Shown: positions 1 to 8,867, numbered from the stretch's first letter. The stretch: DNA of 64,000 nucleotides from Sphingomonas sp. FARSPH (GCF_003355005.1 NZ_CP029985.1:3246501-3310500); one strand, 5' to 3'. Numbers and translations are program-made. Notes: generated by a model not told the origin, from the letters alone.

Positions 1-1
1 A

Positions 2-802
2 TTGCTCGACGAGAGCGGCTATACGGCGATGTGGCAGGCGGAAAAGTCGGTCGAGGCGGCGGGGCGGCTGGAGAATCTGTCCGAACTCGTCCGCGCGATG
101 GAGGATTACGAGACGCTCGGCGCGTTCCTCGAACACGTCAGCCTCGTCATGGACAATGAAGGCGGTGCGCAGGACCCGCAGGTGACGATCATGACGATCC
201 ACGCCGCCAAGGGTCTGGAATTCGACACGGTCTTCCTGCCCGGCTGGGAGGAAGGGCTGTTTCCCTCGCAACGCTCGCTCGACGAGGGCGGCACCAAGAG
301 CCTGGAGGAGGAGCGCCGGCTCGCCTATGTCGCGATCACCCGCGCACGGCGGCTGGCGGTGATCCTGCATGCCGCGAACCGGCGCATCTATGGCCAGTGG
401 ACGTCGAGCATCCCCAGCCGCTTCGTCGGCGAACTGCCGCCGGAGCATGTCGACAGCGAGACGACGATGGCGGGCGGCGAGAGCCTGTGGCGCGCCAATT
501 GGTCCGAACGTGCCGACCCGTTCGCCGACGTCGCGCGCGGCACCGGCCGCGGCCCGGGCTGGCAGCGTGCCGCCGGTGCAGGATCGAGCTTCACGACGCA
601 ACCGACGCGCATCGTCGAAAGCCGCGCCAGCGCGGTCAGCCTGGGCAGCAAGGGGCGCAGCGACCTGTCGCCCGGCCTGCGCGTCTTCCATCAGAAGTTC
701 GGATATGGCGCGATCGCCGAAATCGAGGGCAACAAGCTCGAGATCGATTTCGAGAGCGCAGGCCGCAAGCGCGTCCTCGACAGTTTCGTCACCGTCGCCT
801 GA
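2..802 (+). CDS. UvrD/PcrA-type DNA helicase, C-terminal part (5' end outside window)
   Basis: This is the 3' portion of a superfamily 1A 3'-5' DNA helicase used in repair and replication restart. The frame is open from the window edge, so the true start and the Walker A motif lie upstream. About 266 residues are visible. They contain motif V (TIMTIHAAKGLEF followed by VFLPGWEEGLFP) near residue 62 and the arginine-finger motif VI (EEERRLAYVAITRAR) near residue 102. The rest is a low-complexity linker and a C-terminal segment resembling the PcrA/UvrD tail that contacts RNA polymerase (HQKFGYGAI). The stop lies 98 bp before the next gene. UvrD and PcrA cannot be separated from this fragment. 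Confidence 0.9.
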   Translation: MLDESGYTAMWQAEKSVEAAGRLENLSELVRAMEDYETLGAFLEHVSLVMDNEGGAQDPQVTIMTIHAAKGLEFDTVFLPGWEEGLFPSQRSLDEGGTKSLEEERRLAYVAITRARRLAVILHAANRRIYGQWTSSIPSRFVGELPPEHVDSETTMAGGESLWRANWSERADPFADVARGTGRGPGWQRAAGAGSSFTTQPTRIVESRASAVSLGSKGRSDLSPGLRVFHQKFGYGAIAEIEGNKLEIDFESAGRKRVLDSFVTVA

Positions 803-826
803 CCGCGCTCCTGATAGGACCGTTCA

Positions 827-852
827 GGAACCGATCAGGCGCGCACTGCGTA
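827..852 (+). promoter_or_regulatory. Candidate EcfG (general stress sigma factor) promoter
   Basis: GGAACC at 827-832 is followed after 16 bases by CGTA at 849-852. The known alphaproteobacterial EcfG consensus is GGAACC-N16-CGTT, so three of four -10 bases match. It lies about 50 bp upstream of the glycine-zipper gene. Function is inferred from the motif only. Confidence 0.4.
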
Positions 853-900
853 CTTCCGCAGAGGCCCGGCATCGCTCGGGATGATGAGGAGGATGTACAG

Positions 901-1470
901 ATGATCGCTCGCCTGATCGCCGCTGCCGCTGCGGCAGCCACCCTTGCCGCCGCGGCGCCCGTCGCGGCGCAGAGCGCGGCGGACGACGCCCGCTGGAGCG
1001 CGGCACAGGCGCGCTTCGATACGGAGCTTGCCCGATATCGCGCGGAATTCGACCGCTATCGCGCGTCGCGCGGCGGCAGCTACGGCGGCGGCTATGGCGC
1101 AGCGCCGACCGGTCCCGGCGGGTATCGCCAGGCGCCGGTTCCGGGTGCGTATGACCAGGGCTATGCCGCGGACGACGACCGGTACGAAAACGGCTACGAC
1201 CCGGCCCGCTATTACCGCGCCGGCAGCAATTATCGCGAGCGCGTGCTGAGCCCGGACGAACGCGTCTACGCGGGCAATGACGGGCGGTATTATTGCCGCC
1301 GCAGCGACGGGACGACGGGCCTGATCGTCGGCGGCGCGGCCGGCGGTATCCTCGGCAATCTGATCGATGGCGGCCACAGCCGCATTGTCGGCACTTTGCT
1401 CGGCGGCGCTGCGGGCGCGCTGGCGGGCAAGTCGATTGACCAAAACCAGTCGGAAATCCGCTGCCGCTGA
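901..1470 (+). CDS. Glycine-zipper 2TM-domain envelope protein
   Basis: Predicted 189-residue exported protein. It begins with a signal peptide (MIARLIAAAAAAATLAAAAPVAAQ), continues with a charged region rich in Arg, Tyr and Gly (a GGGYG-type stretch near residues 60-70), and ends in a glycine zipper (about residues 140-180, repeated GGAAGG and GGAAGA motifs) of the type that inserts in or packs against membranes. The ATG at 901 is preceded by a strong Shine-Dalgarno GAGGAGGA at 886-893. It probably sits in the outer membrane or periplasm; similar proteins in sphingomonads are often stress-induced, which fits the EcfG-like motif upstream. The biochemical role is unknown. Confidence 0.75.
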   Translation: MIARLIAAAAAAATLAAAAPVAAQSAADDARWSAAQARFDTELARYRAEFDRYRASRGGSYGGGYGAAPTGPGGYRQAPVPGAYDQGYAADDDRYENGYDPARYYRAGSNYRERVLSPDERVYAGNDGRYYCRRSDGTTGLIVGGAAGGILGNLIDGGHSRIVGTLLGGAAGALAGKSIDQNQSEIRCR

Positions 1471-1510
1471 TCCGCCAGGATAGGCGTCGCGCGTCAGGCG
1501 TCGGGCGGGT

Positions 1511-1846
1511 TCAGGCCCGCTCGACCGCCAGCAAGGTGACGCCCGCATATTTTTCCTGCGCGGGGTCGTAGAGCGGGTTCGGAAAAAACGGGCGATCCTG
1601 CACGATCGTCGGGTCACCCAGCCCGTCCAGCTTGAATGCCCCCATCTTTTCCTCGCGCGGCGGCTTGCCGTCGCGGTCCAGGGTGATCGCATCGACATAG
1701 ACCTCGCCATGCCGGGTGTAGAGGATATGCGGCGCCATAGTGACGACGCCCTTGTTGTAGGTGGCGGTGACGACGCGCAGACGCACGATCGCCTCGAACA
1801 GGGTTGGCAAGGGGCCGGAAGGTGCGCCGTCGCTGGGCTGAGTCAT
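1511..1846 (-). CDS. Small protein resembling an isolated WYL domain
   Basis: Predicted 111-residue soluble protein with no signal peptide. Residues 20-80 follow the pattern of a WYL ligand-binding domain: a basic beta strand, VTATYNKGVVTMAPHILY, then GEVYVDAITLDRDG, then a conserved FKLDGL. WYL domains normally sit C-terminal to a helix-turn-helix in regulators, or in CRISPR- and defence-linked regulators. No DNA-binding segment is present here. The start at 1846 has no clear Shine-Dalgarno. It is divergent from the gene at 1939, with 92 bp between them. The WYL assignment rests on pattern only; a plain conserved hypothetical is the fallback. Confidence 0.6.
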   Translation of the reverse strand: MTQPSDGAPSGPLPTLFEAIVRLRVVTATYNKGVVTMAPHILYTRHGEVYVDAITLDRDGKPPREEKMGAFKLDGLGDPTIVQDRPFFPNPLYDPAQEKYAGVTLLAVERA

Positions 1847-1938
1847 TGTCGTGGTTATAATCGATCGCGCTGCGGTGCAGCAAGAACGCTTTTCGCAACC
1901 CTGCGTTCGCGCCGTGCAATCAGACTTCGGAGAGGACC

Positions 1939-2436
1939 ATGGCCGACACTGCGACGAAGAGCGACCCTGCGCTGTGGGAACGGGTCAAGGACGAGATCAC
2001 TGCGGGCGCAAGGGGCGGTCGCAAAGGCCAATGGTCGGCGCGCAAGGCGCAGCTCGCCGTCGCCGAATACAAGAAACGCGGTGGCGGTTACGAGGGCCGG
2101 ACGGACCCGCACAACGCGCTGCACGCATGGACCGAGGAAGACTGGGGCACTAGGTCTGGCAAGGCGAGCGGCAAGACATACGAGCGCTATCTGCCCAACA
2201 AGGCGCGCGCCGCGCTAAGCGACGACGATTATGCCCGCACGACGGCGAAGAAGCGCGCCGACACGAAGAAGGGGCGGCAATTCTCGGCGCAACCCGACGA
2301 CGTCGCAGCCAAGACCGCGCCCTATCGCGACCATCGCAGCAAGGCCGACCTCTATGCCGAGGCGAAGAAACGCGACATCCAGGGCCGCTCGACGATGACC
2401 AAGGCCGAATTGGCGAATGCGCTGGCCGGCGATTGA
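1939..2436 (+). CDS. DUF5872-like protein with C-terminal SAP/Rho-N-like helix-extension-helix
   Basis: Predicted 165-residue, very lysine- and arginine-rich cytoplasmic protein. Residues 1-95 contain WERVKDEITAGARGGRKGQWSA and an EDWGTRSG segment, typical of small basic proteins annotated DUF5872. Residues 125-163 (DHRSKADLYAEAKKRDIQGR and a MTKAELANAL end) look like a SAP or Rho N-terminal fold that binds nucleic acid. A good Shine-Dalgarno GGAGAGGA precedes the ATG. The likely role is nucleic-acid association, possibly under stress; this is inference. The gene ends 51 bp from the convergent peptidase gene. Confidence 0.65.
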   Translation: MADTATKSDPALWERVKDEITAGARGGRKGQWSARKAQLAVAEYKKRGGGYEGRTDPHNALHAWTEEDWGTRSGKASGKTYERYLPNKARAALSDDDYARTTAKKRADTKKGRQFSAQPDDVAAKTAPYRDHRSKADLYAEAKKRDIQGRSTMTKAELANALAGD

Positions 2437-2487
2437 GCGCCGGCCTAGCGCGACGACGCCCAGGCCGAAGAACGGGCGTGGTCTCGC

Positions 2488-4632
2488 CTATTTCGCTGCG
2501 GTGCGCGCCCCGTTCGCCGGGCCGAGCAATTTCTGCGCGAAATAGGTCATCTGCAACGCCTGCAGCCGCGCGCCCTGTTCGATGTCCGCGTCACCCGAAT
2601 GGCCGCCCGCCGTATCCTCGTAGAACAGATACGGCAGGCCATATTCCTTCAACCGCGCCGCGAACTTGCGCGCATGTTGCGGGCCGACGCGGTCGTCCTT
2701 GGTCGTGGTCCAGATATAGGGTTCGGGATAGGCGACGCCCTTGCGGATATTCTGATAAGGCGAAATCGTGCGCAGGAACGCCTTCTGCTCGGGCACGTCG
2801 ACCGAGCCATATTCGTCGACCCACGACTTGCCCGCCTCGATCTTCTCGTACCGCATCATGTCGAGCAGCGGCACCTGGATGGTCACCGCCTTCCAAAGGT
2901 CGGGATGCTGGTTGAACTCGACACCCATCAGCAGGCCGCCGTTCGATCCGCCATAGATGCCCAGCTTCTGCGGGCTGGTCAGTTTCCGCGCGAACAGGTC
3001 CTTCGCGACGCTGGCGAAATCGTCGTAGATGATCTGGCGCTTCGTCATCCGGCCGGCGTCATGCCACGCCGGGCCGAACTCGCCACCGCCGCGGATATTG
3101 GCAAGGACGTAGGAACCGCCCTTTTCCAGCCACAGCTTGCCGGTGATCGCCGAATAGCCGGGCAGCATCGGCAGTTCGAACCCGCCATAAGCGGTCATGA
3201 TCGTCGGCGTCGTCCCGTCGAGCGGCACGCCCTTCCGGTGCACGATGAAATAGGGGACCTTGGTGCCGTCGGTCGACGTCGCCTCATGCTGCTCGACGAC
3301 AACGTTCGCGGCATCGAACTTGGCGGGGAGCGTCTTGACGGGCGCGCCGACGGAGGCGGTCGCCGCATCGAGCGGCAGCAGGGTCGTCGGCGTCAGGAAG
3401 CCGGTGACAGTCACGTAACCGCGATCGTCCTTGGTGTCCGCGCTGGCGACGCCGAGCGAGACGTTGTCGGGCAGCGCGACCGGCGTCGCGGTCCAGCCGC
3501 CCGTACCCGGCGTGTAGACCGCCATCCGCCCGCGGACGTTGTCGTTGTAGACTAGCACCAGCCGGTCCTTCGTCGCGACGACCTGGTCCACCGACTGGCG
3601 GGGGTTCGGCGCGAAGATCACGGTCGGGCTGAGCGTGCCGCCCTTCTGCACCTCGGCGAGCGGAACGGAGGCGATCGCGCCGGCCGGCACCTTGCCCCAG
3701 GGATCGCTAGTCTGGAAGACGACTTGCCCATCGACCATGTCCGACGGCGAGGTGCGCGCCGGAATGTCGAGCTTGCGGACGCCCGCGGGCGTCCACACGA
3801 ACGTCTCGCCGCCGAAGAAGGTCGTACGCCGCTCGATCGTGACGAGGCGATTGCCCTGCCCGTCCTGCATCATGCCGGCATAGGTCCCGAGCTGGTCGGT
3901 CGGCTGGCCGCGGAACACCTCCGTCGCGGCGTCGAGCGGCTTGCCGCGCTTCACCATCTTGACGACGAACGGATAGCTGGACGCCGTCATCGTGCCCGCG
4001 CCCCAGTCGCGGCTGACGAGCAACGTGTCCTTGTCGATCCAGGTCGCGCCCTGCTTCGACTTTGGCAAGACGAATCCGCCCGGCACGAACGCGCCCGCCG
4101 CCAGGTCGAACTCGCGATAGCTGATCGCGTCCTCGCCGCCTTCGGACAGCGCGACGAGGCACAGGCGCTCTTCGGGCTGGAGGCAGTTCGCGCCCTTCCA
4201 CACCCATTTCTTGCCCTCCGCCTTCGACAGCGCATCGAGGTCGAGCACCGTCGTCCACTTCGGCGCGGGGGCGGCGTAATCGGCAGGCGTCGTCCACCGC
4301 CAGATGCCCTGCGGATGATCGGCGTCGCGCCAGAAATTGTAGATGCGCCCGTACGTCTGGCTCGGCATCGGAATGCGATCCTTCGCCGACGCGATGGCGA
4401 GCGCGTCCCTGTAGAAACCCTGATAGCGCGAGTCGTTCTGCAGCCGCGGCAACGTGCGGGCATTCTCGGCCTCGACCCAGGCGAGCGGTTTCGCGCCATC
4501 CTTGTCCTCGAGCCAAAGATAGGGGTCGTTGGCGTCCGTCATCGGCGCGGTCTGCGCGAATGCCGGCGCGGCGGCAAGCAGGCTCGTCGTCGCGAGCAGG
4601 ATATGGGCGGCGGACGACATTCCGAATCGCAT
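2488..4632 (-). CDS. Prolyl oligopeptidase family serine peptidase (S9A), exported
   Basis: 714-residue periplasmic peptidase. It has a signal peptide (through AFAQ, about residue 27), a beta-propeller N-terminal region (about 30-440) and a C-terminal alpha/beta hydrolase domain. The nucleophile Ser563 sits in GGSNGG, a DD pair at 646-647 (KDDRVGP) provides the acid, and His678 (GGHSGD) completes the triad. The spacing matches the classical enzyme (554/641/680) after allowing for the signal peptide. The family hydrolyses short proline-containing peptides. ATG codons at 4632 and 4620 are both possible starts. The gene is divergent from the MFS gene with 68 bp between them. Confidence 0.93.
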   Translation of the reverse strand: MRFGMSSAAHILLATTSLLAAAPAFAQTAPMTDANDPYLWLEDKDGAKPLAWVEAENARTLPRLQNDSRYQGFYRDALAIASAKDRIPMPSQTYGRIYNFWRDADHPQGIWRWTTPADYAAPAPKWTTVLDLDALSKAEGKKWVWKGANCLQPEERLCLVALSEGGEDAISYREFDLAAGAFVPGGFVLPKSKQGATWIDKDTLLVSRDWGAGTMTASSYPFVVKMVKRGKPLDAATEVFRGQPTDQLGTYAGMMQDGQGNRLVTIERRTTFFGGETFVWTPAGVRKLDIPARTSPSDMVDGQVVFQTSDPWGKVPAGAIASVPLAEVQKGGTLSPTVIFAPNPRQSVDQVVATKDRLVLVYNDNVRGRMAVYTPGTGGWTATPVALPDNVSLGVASADTKDDRGYVTVTGFLTPTTLLPLDAATASVGAPVKTLPAKFDAANVVVEQHEATSTDGTKVPYFIVHRKGVPLDGTTPTIMTAYGGFELPMLPGYSAITGKLWLEKGGSYVLANIRGGGEFGPAWHDAGRMTKRQIIYDDFASVAKDLFARKLTSPQKLGIYGGSNGGLLMGVEFNQHPDLWKAVTIQVPLLDMMRYEKIEAGKSWVDEYGSVDVPEQKAFLRTISPYQNIRKGVAYPEPYIWTTTKDDRVGPQHARKFAARLKEYGLPYLFYEDTAGGHSGDADIEQGARLQALQMTYFAQKLLGPANGARTAAK

Positions 4633-4700
4633 GTGACGTTATCTCCCCGATGATGGATAGTCTTGCCGGGTCGCGCTCGCGAGCGCAATGCGCCACGCCT

Positions 4701-6098
4701 ATGACCGACGGCCTGTCCCTGCCCCGCCGCTATTTCGCCATCGCCGCCATTTCCGCCGGCACCGCGCTCACCATCATCGACGGCGGCATCGCCACCGTCG
4801 CGCTGCCGACGATCGCGCGCGACCTGGGCGTCGCGAACAGCGCGGTGGTCGCGGTGGTGACGGTGTACCAGCTGATCCTGGCGATGATGATCCTGCCGTT
4901 TTCCGGCCTCGGCGACCGGTTCGGGCTGAAGCGCACCTATCAGTTCGGGCAGATCGTGTTCACCGTCGCGACGATGCTGTGCTTTTTCGCCAAGAGCCTG
5001 CCGTTCCTGCTCGTCGTGCGCGCGGCGCAGGCGCTGGGCGCCGCCGCCGCGCTCAGCGTCTCGGCCGCGCTGATCCGCTCCATCTACCCGGCCAGGCAGC
5101 TCGGGCGGGGGCTCGGCATCAACTCCGTCGTGGTGTCGAGTTCGGCCGCGCTCGCGCCGACGCTCGGCGGTCTCGTCCTGTCGGTAGCGCCATGGCCGTG
5201 GGTGTTCGCCAGCGCGGTACCCTTCGCGCTCGCCAGCCTCGCGCTCGGCCGCGCCCTGCCCGCGCCGCAGCCGCGCGACGAACCCTTCGACGTGCTGGGC
5301 GGGGTGATGTGCGCAAGCATGATCGGCCTGGTGATCGGCGGCGCGGAAAGCGGCGTCCACGGCGACAGCCCCGTCGTATCCGCGGCGATCGTCATGGTAG
5401 GCATCGGCATCGGCGCGATCTTCATCCGCCGCGAACGGGGTGAGGCGAAGCCGATCCTGCCGATCGACCTGCTGGCAAAGCCGGTGATCGCGCTGTCCGC
5501 AATCGGCGGCTATGCGGCCTTTACCGCGTCGATGACGCTGTTGCTTTCCACGCCTTTCCGTCTCCAGCACGGTTTCGGGATGAGCGCGGCGGAGGTCGGC
5601 GCGGCGATCGCGCCCTGGCCGCTCACCAACATGATCGTCGCCCCCCTGGCCGGCTGGTTGTCGGACCGGGTGCCGGCGGGCATCCTCGGCGGGATCGGCA
5701 TGGCGGTGTCGATCGTCGCGCTGGTGCTGATCGCCTTTCTGCCCGCCGATCCGGGCTATTTCGATATCGCCTGGCGGATGGCGCTGTGCGGGTCGGGCTT
5801 CGGCATGTTCCTGCCGCCCAATTCGCGGCTCGTCATCGGCTCTGCCCCGCGCGACCGCTCCGCGGCGGCCGGCGGCCTGATCGGCACGGTGCGCCTCGTC
5901 GGCCAGACGACGGGCGCGACCCTGGTCGCCGCGCTGCTCGCGCTCGGCATCGGTGCCGGCCGCACCCCGCCCCTCGTTGCAGCGGGCCTCGCGCTCGTCG
6001 CCGGGCTGTGCAGCCTAACCCGCCTGCGCCCCTCGATCCGCAATCCCCAGTCGGCAGAGGCGGAGGACGGTCAGCCCGCAACCCACGTCGCGCGCTGA
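4701..6098 (+). CDS. MFS transporter, DHA2-like drug:H+ antiporter
   Basis: 465-residue inner-membrane transporter with many hydrophobic segments, close to the 14-helix DHA2 plan. TM1 carries LTIIDGGIATVALPTIARDLG, the usual DHA2 signature where D in helix 1 is conserved, and loop 2-3 has GDRFGLKRTYQ (motif A, G-D-R-x-G-x-K). The annotated start is the ATG at 4701; in-frame codons further upstream give a hydrophilic extension unlike the family. Substrate unknown; drug or metabolite export is the usual role. It runs away from the S9 peptidase and converges on the DUF885 gene 20 bp downstream. Confidence 0.88.
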   Translation: MTDGLSLPRRYFAIAAISAGTALTIIDGGIATVALPTIARDLGVANSAVVAVVTVYQLILAMMILPFSGLGDRFGLKRTYQFGQIVFTVATMLCFFAKSLPFLLVVRAAQALGAAAALSVSAALIRSIYPARQLGRGLGINSVVVSSSAALAPTLGGLVLSVAPWPWVFASAVPFALASLALGRALPAPQPRDEPFDVLGGVMCASMIGLVIGGAESGVHGDSPVVSAAIVMVGIGIGAIFIRRERGEAKPILPIDLLAKPVIALSAIGGYAAFTASMTLLLSTPFRLQHGFGMSAAEVGAAIAPWPLTNMIVAPLAGWLSDRVPAGILGGIGMAVSIVALVLIAFLPADPGYFDIAWRMALCGSGFGMFLPPNSRLVIGSAPRDRSAAAGGLIGTVRLVGQTTGATLVAALLALGIGAGRTPPLVAAGLALVAGLCSLTRLRPSIRNPQSAEAEDGQPATHVAR

Positions 6099-6117
6099 CC
6101 GTCCCTCACGCCGCTGC

Positions 6118-7875
6118 TCAGAACACCGCCTTGGCGGTCGGTTCGCCCATCATCGCCTGGCGGACGAGCGGGATCGGCGGGCCGCCATAGCTCAGGAACT
6201 GGTCGTGGAACGCCTTCCACGCCTTGCGGCCACCGCGCGTCGCGGTCCAGTCGGCGCGCAGCTTGCGGATCATCAATTTGCCCATCGTGTAGTTGAGATA
6301 GGCGGGATCATACGTGCCGCGCGCCGCCTGCTGGCGCGAATTGCCCTCGTCCTGATAGCATTGCTCGCGGAACATCTTCAGGCTCTGCTCCTGCGTCATC
6401 CCGCGCGCATGCAGACCGATCGCCGACAGGAAGCGGCAATCGCGCAGCAGCGCGTTGCTGATCTGGCCGACGTGCGTCTCCGGATCGCCGTTGTTGAGCC
6501 CGGCCTCCCACATCATCTCCTCGGCATAATGCGCCCAGCCTTCCGCAAAGGCATAGCCGACGAACAGCCGCCCGAAGAGTGAGGGCGAGCGGTTGGCATG
6601 GAGGAACTGGACGAAATGCCCCGGCATCACCTCGTGCACCGAGGTGAAGAGCAGATCGTCCCTGCCCGGCACGAAGGCATCCTGCGTCTTCTTGTCCCAC
6701 GAGGGATCGGGCGGCGAAATGTAATAGACCGATGGAATGCCCTTATCGAACGGCCCCGGTGGATCGATATAAGCGCTGTTCTGGCGATTATAGGGCGGGC
6801 TCTCCTCGACCTTCGCTTCCTCGGTTCCGGGAATAGTGACGAGGTCGTTCTTGATGACGAAGGCGCGCAGCGTCGGGATCTGGCGCCGCGCCTCGGCGAC
6901 CGGGCCGTCGGCCGCCTTGTTCTCACCCATCTTGTCGATGCATTGCGGGATCGTCTGGCCCGGCGCGAATTGCGCACAGGCGGCGGCGAGCGCCTGCTGG
7001 TTGCGCTTTAGGTCCGCACGGCCCGCAGCCTCCAGCGTCGCGAGCGGCGTGTCGACGCCCTCGGTCGCCGCGATCATCCGCTGGAACCGGTCTGCGCCGA
7101 GCGCGAAATTGCCGGTCGCGCTGCCCTTCTGGCTCGACACCCAGCCGCCCAGGTCGCGCATCGCCTTGCTGGCATTGGCCGCGGCGATGTCGAGTTGTTG
7201 TTGCAGCGCGGCATCCTTGACGTCGGCAAAGGCTTTCTTCGCATCGCCCACGTAATAATCGGCAAATCCGTTGAAGCCCGCCGCGCCATAATTGACGAAG
7301 GATGCCGGCATCGGCGTCTTGAGGTTGGCGCGGATGTTCGCCGTCGCATCGGGCACGCGCTGCAGGAACGCGATCAGCGCCTTCATCCGTGTCGGCGCGT
7401 CCGCATAGGGGCGCGCGATATAGACGTTGGGATCAAGCCCGCCGCCGACGTAATAGGCCGGGTTGATGTGCGGCTGGTCGGCATCCTCCAGCCAGAACAA
7501 TTTGCCCTTCGCGACCTGGACCAGATAGTCGCGTTCGAACCGATCCTGCGGCGTCAGGTCGGCGTCGGCGAAGCCCTTCGCCCGGTCGATCGCCTGGTGC
7601 AGGAACGCCGCCTGCCGCTTCAGCCCCGCATTGCTCCAGTCGGGCAGCTGGCCGTCGAAATCGTGCCGCCCCTGATAGACGGCGTTGGCGGGATCGAGCC
7701 GGAACCACCCTTCGATGAAGCCATCGCGGAATTTCGCCCAGTCGCCCTTGCTCGCAGGCGCGGCAGCAGCCGGCGTCGCGGCCGCCGTGTTGTTCGCCGC
7801 GTCCGACACCTTCACCTGGCATCCCGCGGTCGCCATCGCGATCACCGCCAGCGATGCCGCCATCATCACACGCAT
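6118..7875 (-). CDS. DUF885 family putative zinc metallopeptidase, lipoprotein
   Basis: 585-residue protein. The ATG at 7875 with Shine-Dalgarno GGGAGA gives a lipoprotein signal (MRVMMAASLAVIAMATAGC), so the mature protein is probably lipid-anchored in the periplasm. An alanine/proline linker follows, then the DUF885 domain. The inverted metal-binding motif HEVMPGH has His414, Glu415 and His420, and a downstream EGWAHYAEE segment (about 450) offers a further acidic ligand, as in gluzincin-like carboxypeptidases. A longer frame upstream to 7965 exists but lacks a signal and a ribosome site. The substrate is not known; peptidase function is inferred from the motif. Confidence 0.87.
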   Translation of the reverse strand: MRVMMAASLAVIAMATAGCQVKVSDAANNTAAATPAAAAPASKGDWAKFRDGFIEGWFRLDPANAVYQGRHDFDGQLPDWSNAGLKRQAAFLHQAIDRAKGFADADLTPQDRFERDYLVQVAKGKLFWLEDADQPHINPAYYVGGGLDPNVYIARPYADAPTRMKALIAFLQRVPDATANIRANLKTPMPASFVNYGAAGFNGFADYYVGDAKKAFADVKDAALQQQLDIAAANASKAMRDLGGWVSSQKGSATGNFALGADRFQRMIAATEGVDTPLATLEAAGRADLKRNQQALAAACAQFAPGQTIPQCIDKMGENKAADGPVAEARRQIPTLRAFVIKNDLVTIPGTEEAKVEESPPYNRQNSAYIDPPGPFDKGIPSVYYISPPDPSWDKKTQDAFVPGRDDLLFTSVHEVMPGHFVQFLHANRSPSLFGRLFVGYAFAEGWAHYAEEMMWEAGLNNGDPETHVGQISNALLRDCRFLSAIGLHARGMTQEQSLKMFREQCYQDEGNSRQQAARGTYDPAYLNYTMGKLMIRKLRADWTATRGGRKAWKAFHDQFLSYGGPPIPLVRQAMMGEPTAKAVF

Positions 7876-7944
7876 ACGCTCTCCCGATTCGTCTTCGATG
7901 CGGATGCTGGCACCGATGGTACGGTTGCGCCAGCCCGGGCGATG

Positions 7945-7970
7945 GGAACGGCGCGCAGCCGGCATCCGTT
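7945..7970 (+). promoter_or_regulatory. Candidate EcfG (general stress) promoter of the hydrolase gene
   Basis: GGAAC at 7945-7949 and CGTT at 7967-7970 are separated by 17 bases. This is equivalent to the GGAACC-N16-CGTT register except for the sixth base, and it ends 32 bp before the hydrolase ATG. Both boxes match fully over their core, which makes it the better of the two EcfG-like sites in this window. Confidence 0.5.
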
Positions 7971-8002
7971 CGGACGGCGGGCCAAGTCATGGAGAACGAA
8001 CG

Positions 8003-8830
8003 ATGCCTTACGTCAAGACGCGCGACGGCACGGACATTTATGTCAAGGATTGGGGCCAGGGTCGCCCCGTCGTGCTGCTGCATGGCTGGCCGCTGTCCGC
8101 CGACAGCTGGGACCCGCAGATGATGGCGCTGGCGGACGCGGGCTTTCGCGCCATCGCCTACGACCGGCGCGGGTTCGGGCGTTCGGGCCAGCCGTGGAGC
8201 GGTTATGATTATGACACGCTGACCGACGATCTTGCCGACGTGCTGGAGGCGACCGGCGCGGGCGAGGATGCGACGCTCGTCGGCTTTTCGATGGGTGGCG
8301 GCGAGGTCGCGCGCTACATGAGCCGGCACGACGGCAAGGGCGTGATCGCCGCCGGGCTGATCGCCTCGATCGTCCCGTACATGCTGAAGACGGAGGACAA
8401 TCCCCACGGCGTGCCGCAGGACGCGCTCGACCAGATCGGCGCGGGCATCCGCAAGGATCGCGCCGCGTTCTTCCGCGACACCTTCTTCAAGCAATTCTTC
8501 GGCGTGGGCTACATCACCTCGCCGGTCAGCGACGCCTTGCTCGACTGGGCGACCGCGACCGCGATGATGGCGGGGTTGAAATCGACGCTCGCCTGCGCTG
8601 AATCGTTCGGCCACACCGACTTCCGTGGCGATCTCGCCGCCTTCCGCGTGCCGACGCTGATCGTCCACGGCACGTCGGACCAGACGGTGCCGATCGACCC
8701 GTCGGGACGCGCCGCGGCGGTCGGCATCGCGGCCAGCCAACTTGTGGAATATGACGGCGCGCCGCACGGCCTGTTCGCGACGGAAGGCGAGCGGCTGACC
8801 CGCGACCTTCTGACGTTCCTCGGCCGTTGA
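8003..8830 (+). CDS. Alpha/beta hydrolase, arylesterase / cofactor-free haloperoxidase type
   Basis: 275-residue cytoplasmic hydrolase of the family annotated as non-heme chloroperoxidase or arylesterase. The oxyanion motif HGWP is at 28-30. The nucleophile is Ser96 in VGFSMGGGE, with Asp226 (HGTSDQTVP) and His255 (GAPHGLF) completing the triad; YDRRGFGRS near 53 is also typical. Cofactor-free members hydrolyse esters and can form peracids; the true substrate is unknown. Shine-Dalgarno GGAGAA lies 7 bp before the ATG. The EcfG-like promoter just upstream suggests stress-induced expression. Confidence 0.9.
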   Translation: MPYVKTRDGTDIYVKDWGQGRPVVLLHGWPLSADSWDPQMMALADAGFRAIAYDRRGFGRSGQPWSGYDYDTLTDDLADVLEATGAGEDATLVGFSMGGGEVARYMSRHDGKGVIAAGLIASIVPYMLKTEDNPHGVPQDALDQIGAGIRKDRAAFFRDTFFKQFFGVGYITSPVSDALLDWATATAMMAGLKSTLACAESFGHTDFRGDLAAFRVPTLIVHGTSDQTVPIDPSGRAAAVGIAASQLVEYDGAPHGLFATEGERLTRDLLTFLGR

Positions 8831-8834
8831 ACGC

Positions 8835-8867
8835 GACCCGCGCGGAGCGGCTGGCGCCGCGCGGGTC
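8835..8867. terminator. GC-rich hairpin after the hydrolase gene
   Basis: Perfect 11-bp stem (GACCCGCGCGG with CCGCGCGGGTC) around an 11-base loop, starting 4 bp after the hydrolase stop. No U tract follows, so it is a terminator-like or RNA-stabilising hairpin rather than a textbook intrinsic terminator. Confidence 0.5.

Noticed and set aside
1884..1908. Third EcfG-like site (GAAC-N16-CGTT) before the DUF5872 gene
   Set aside because: The first G of GGAAC is replaced and the spacer is one base short of the other two sites; kept only as an inverted repeat GAACGC/GCGTTC.
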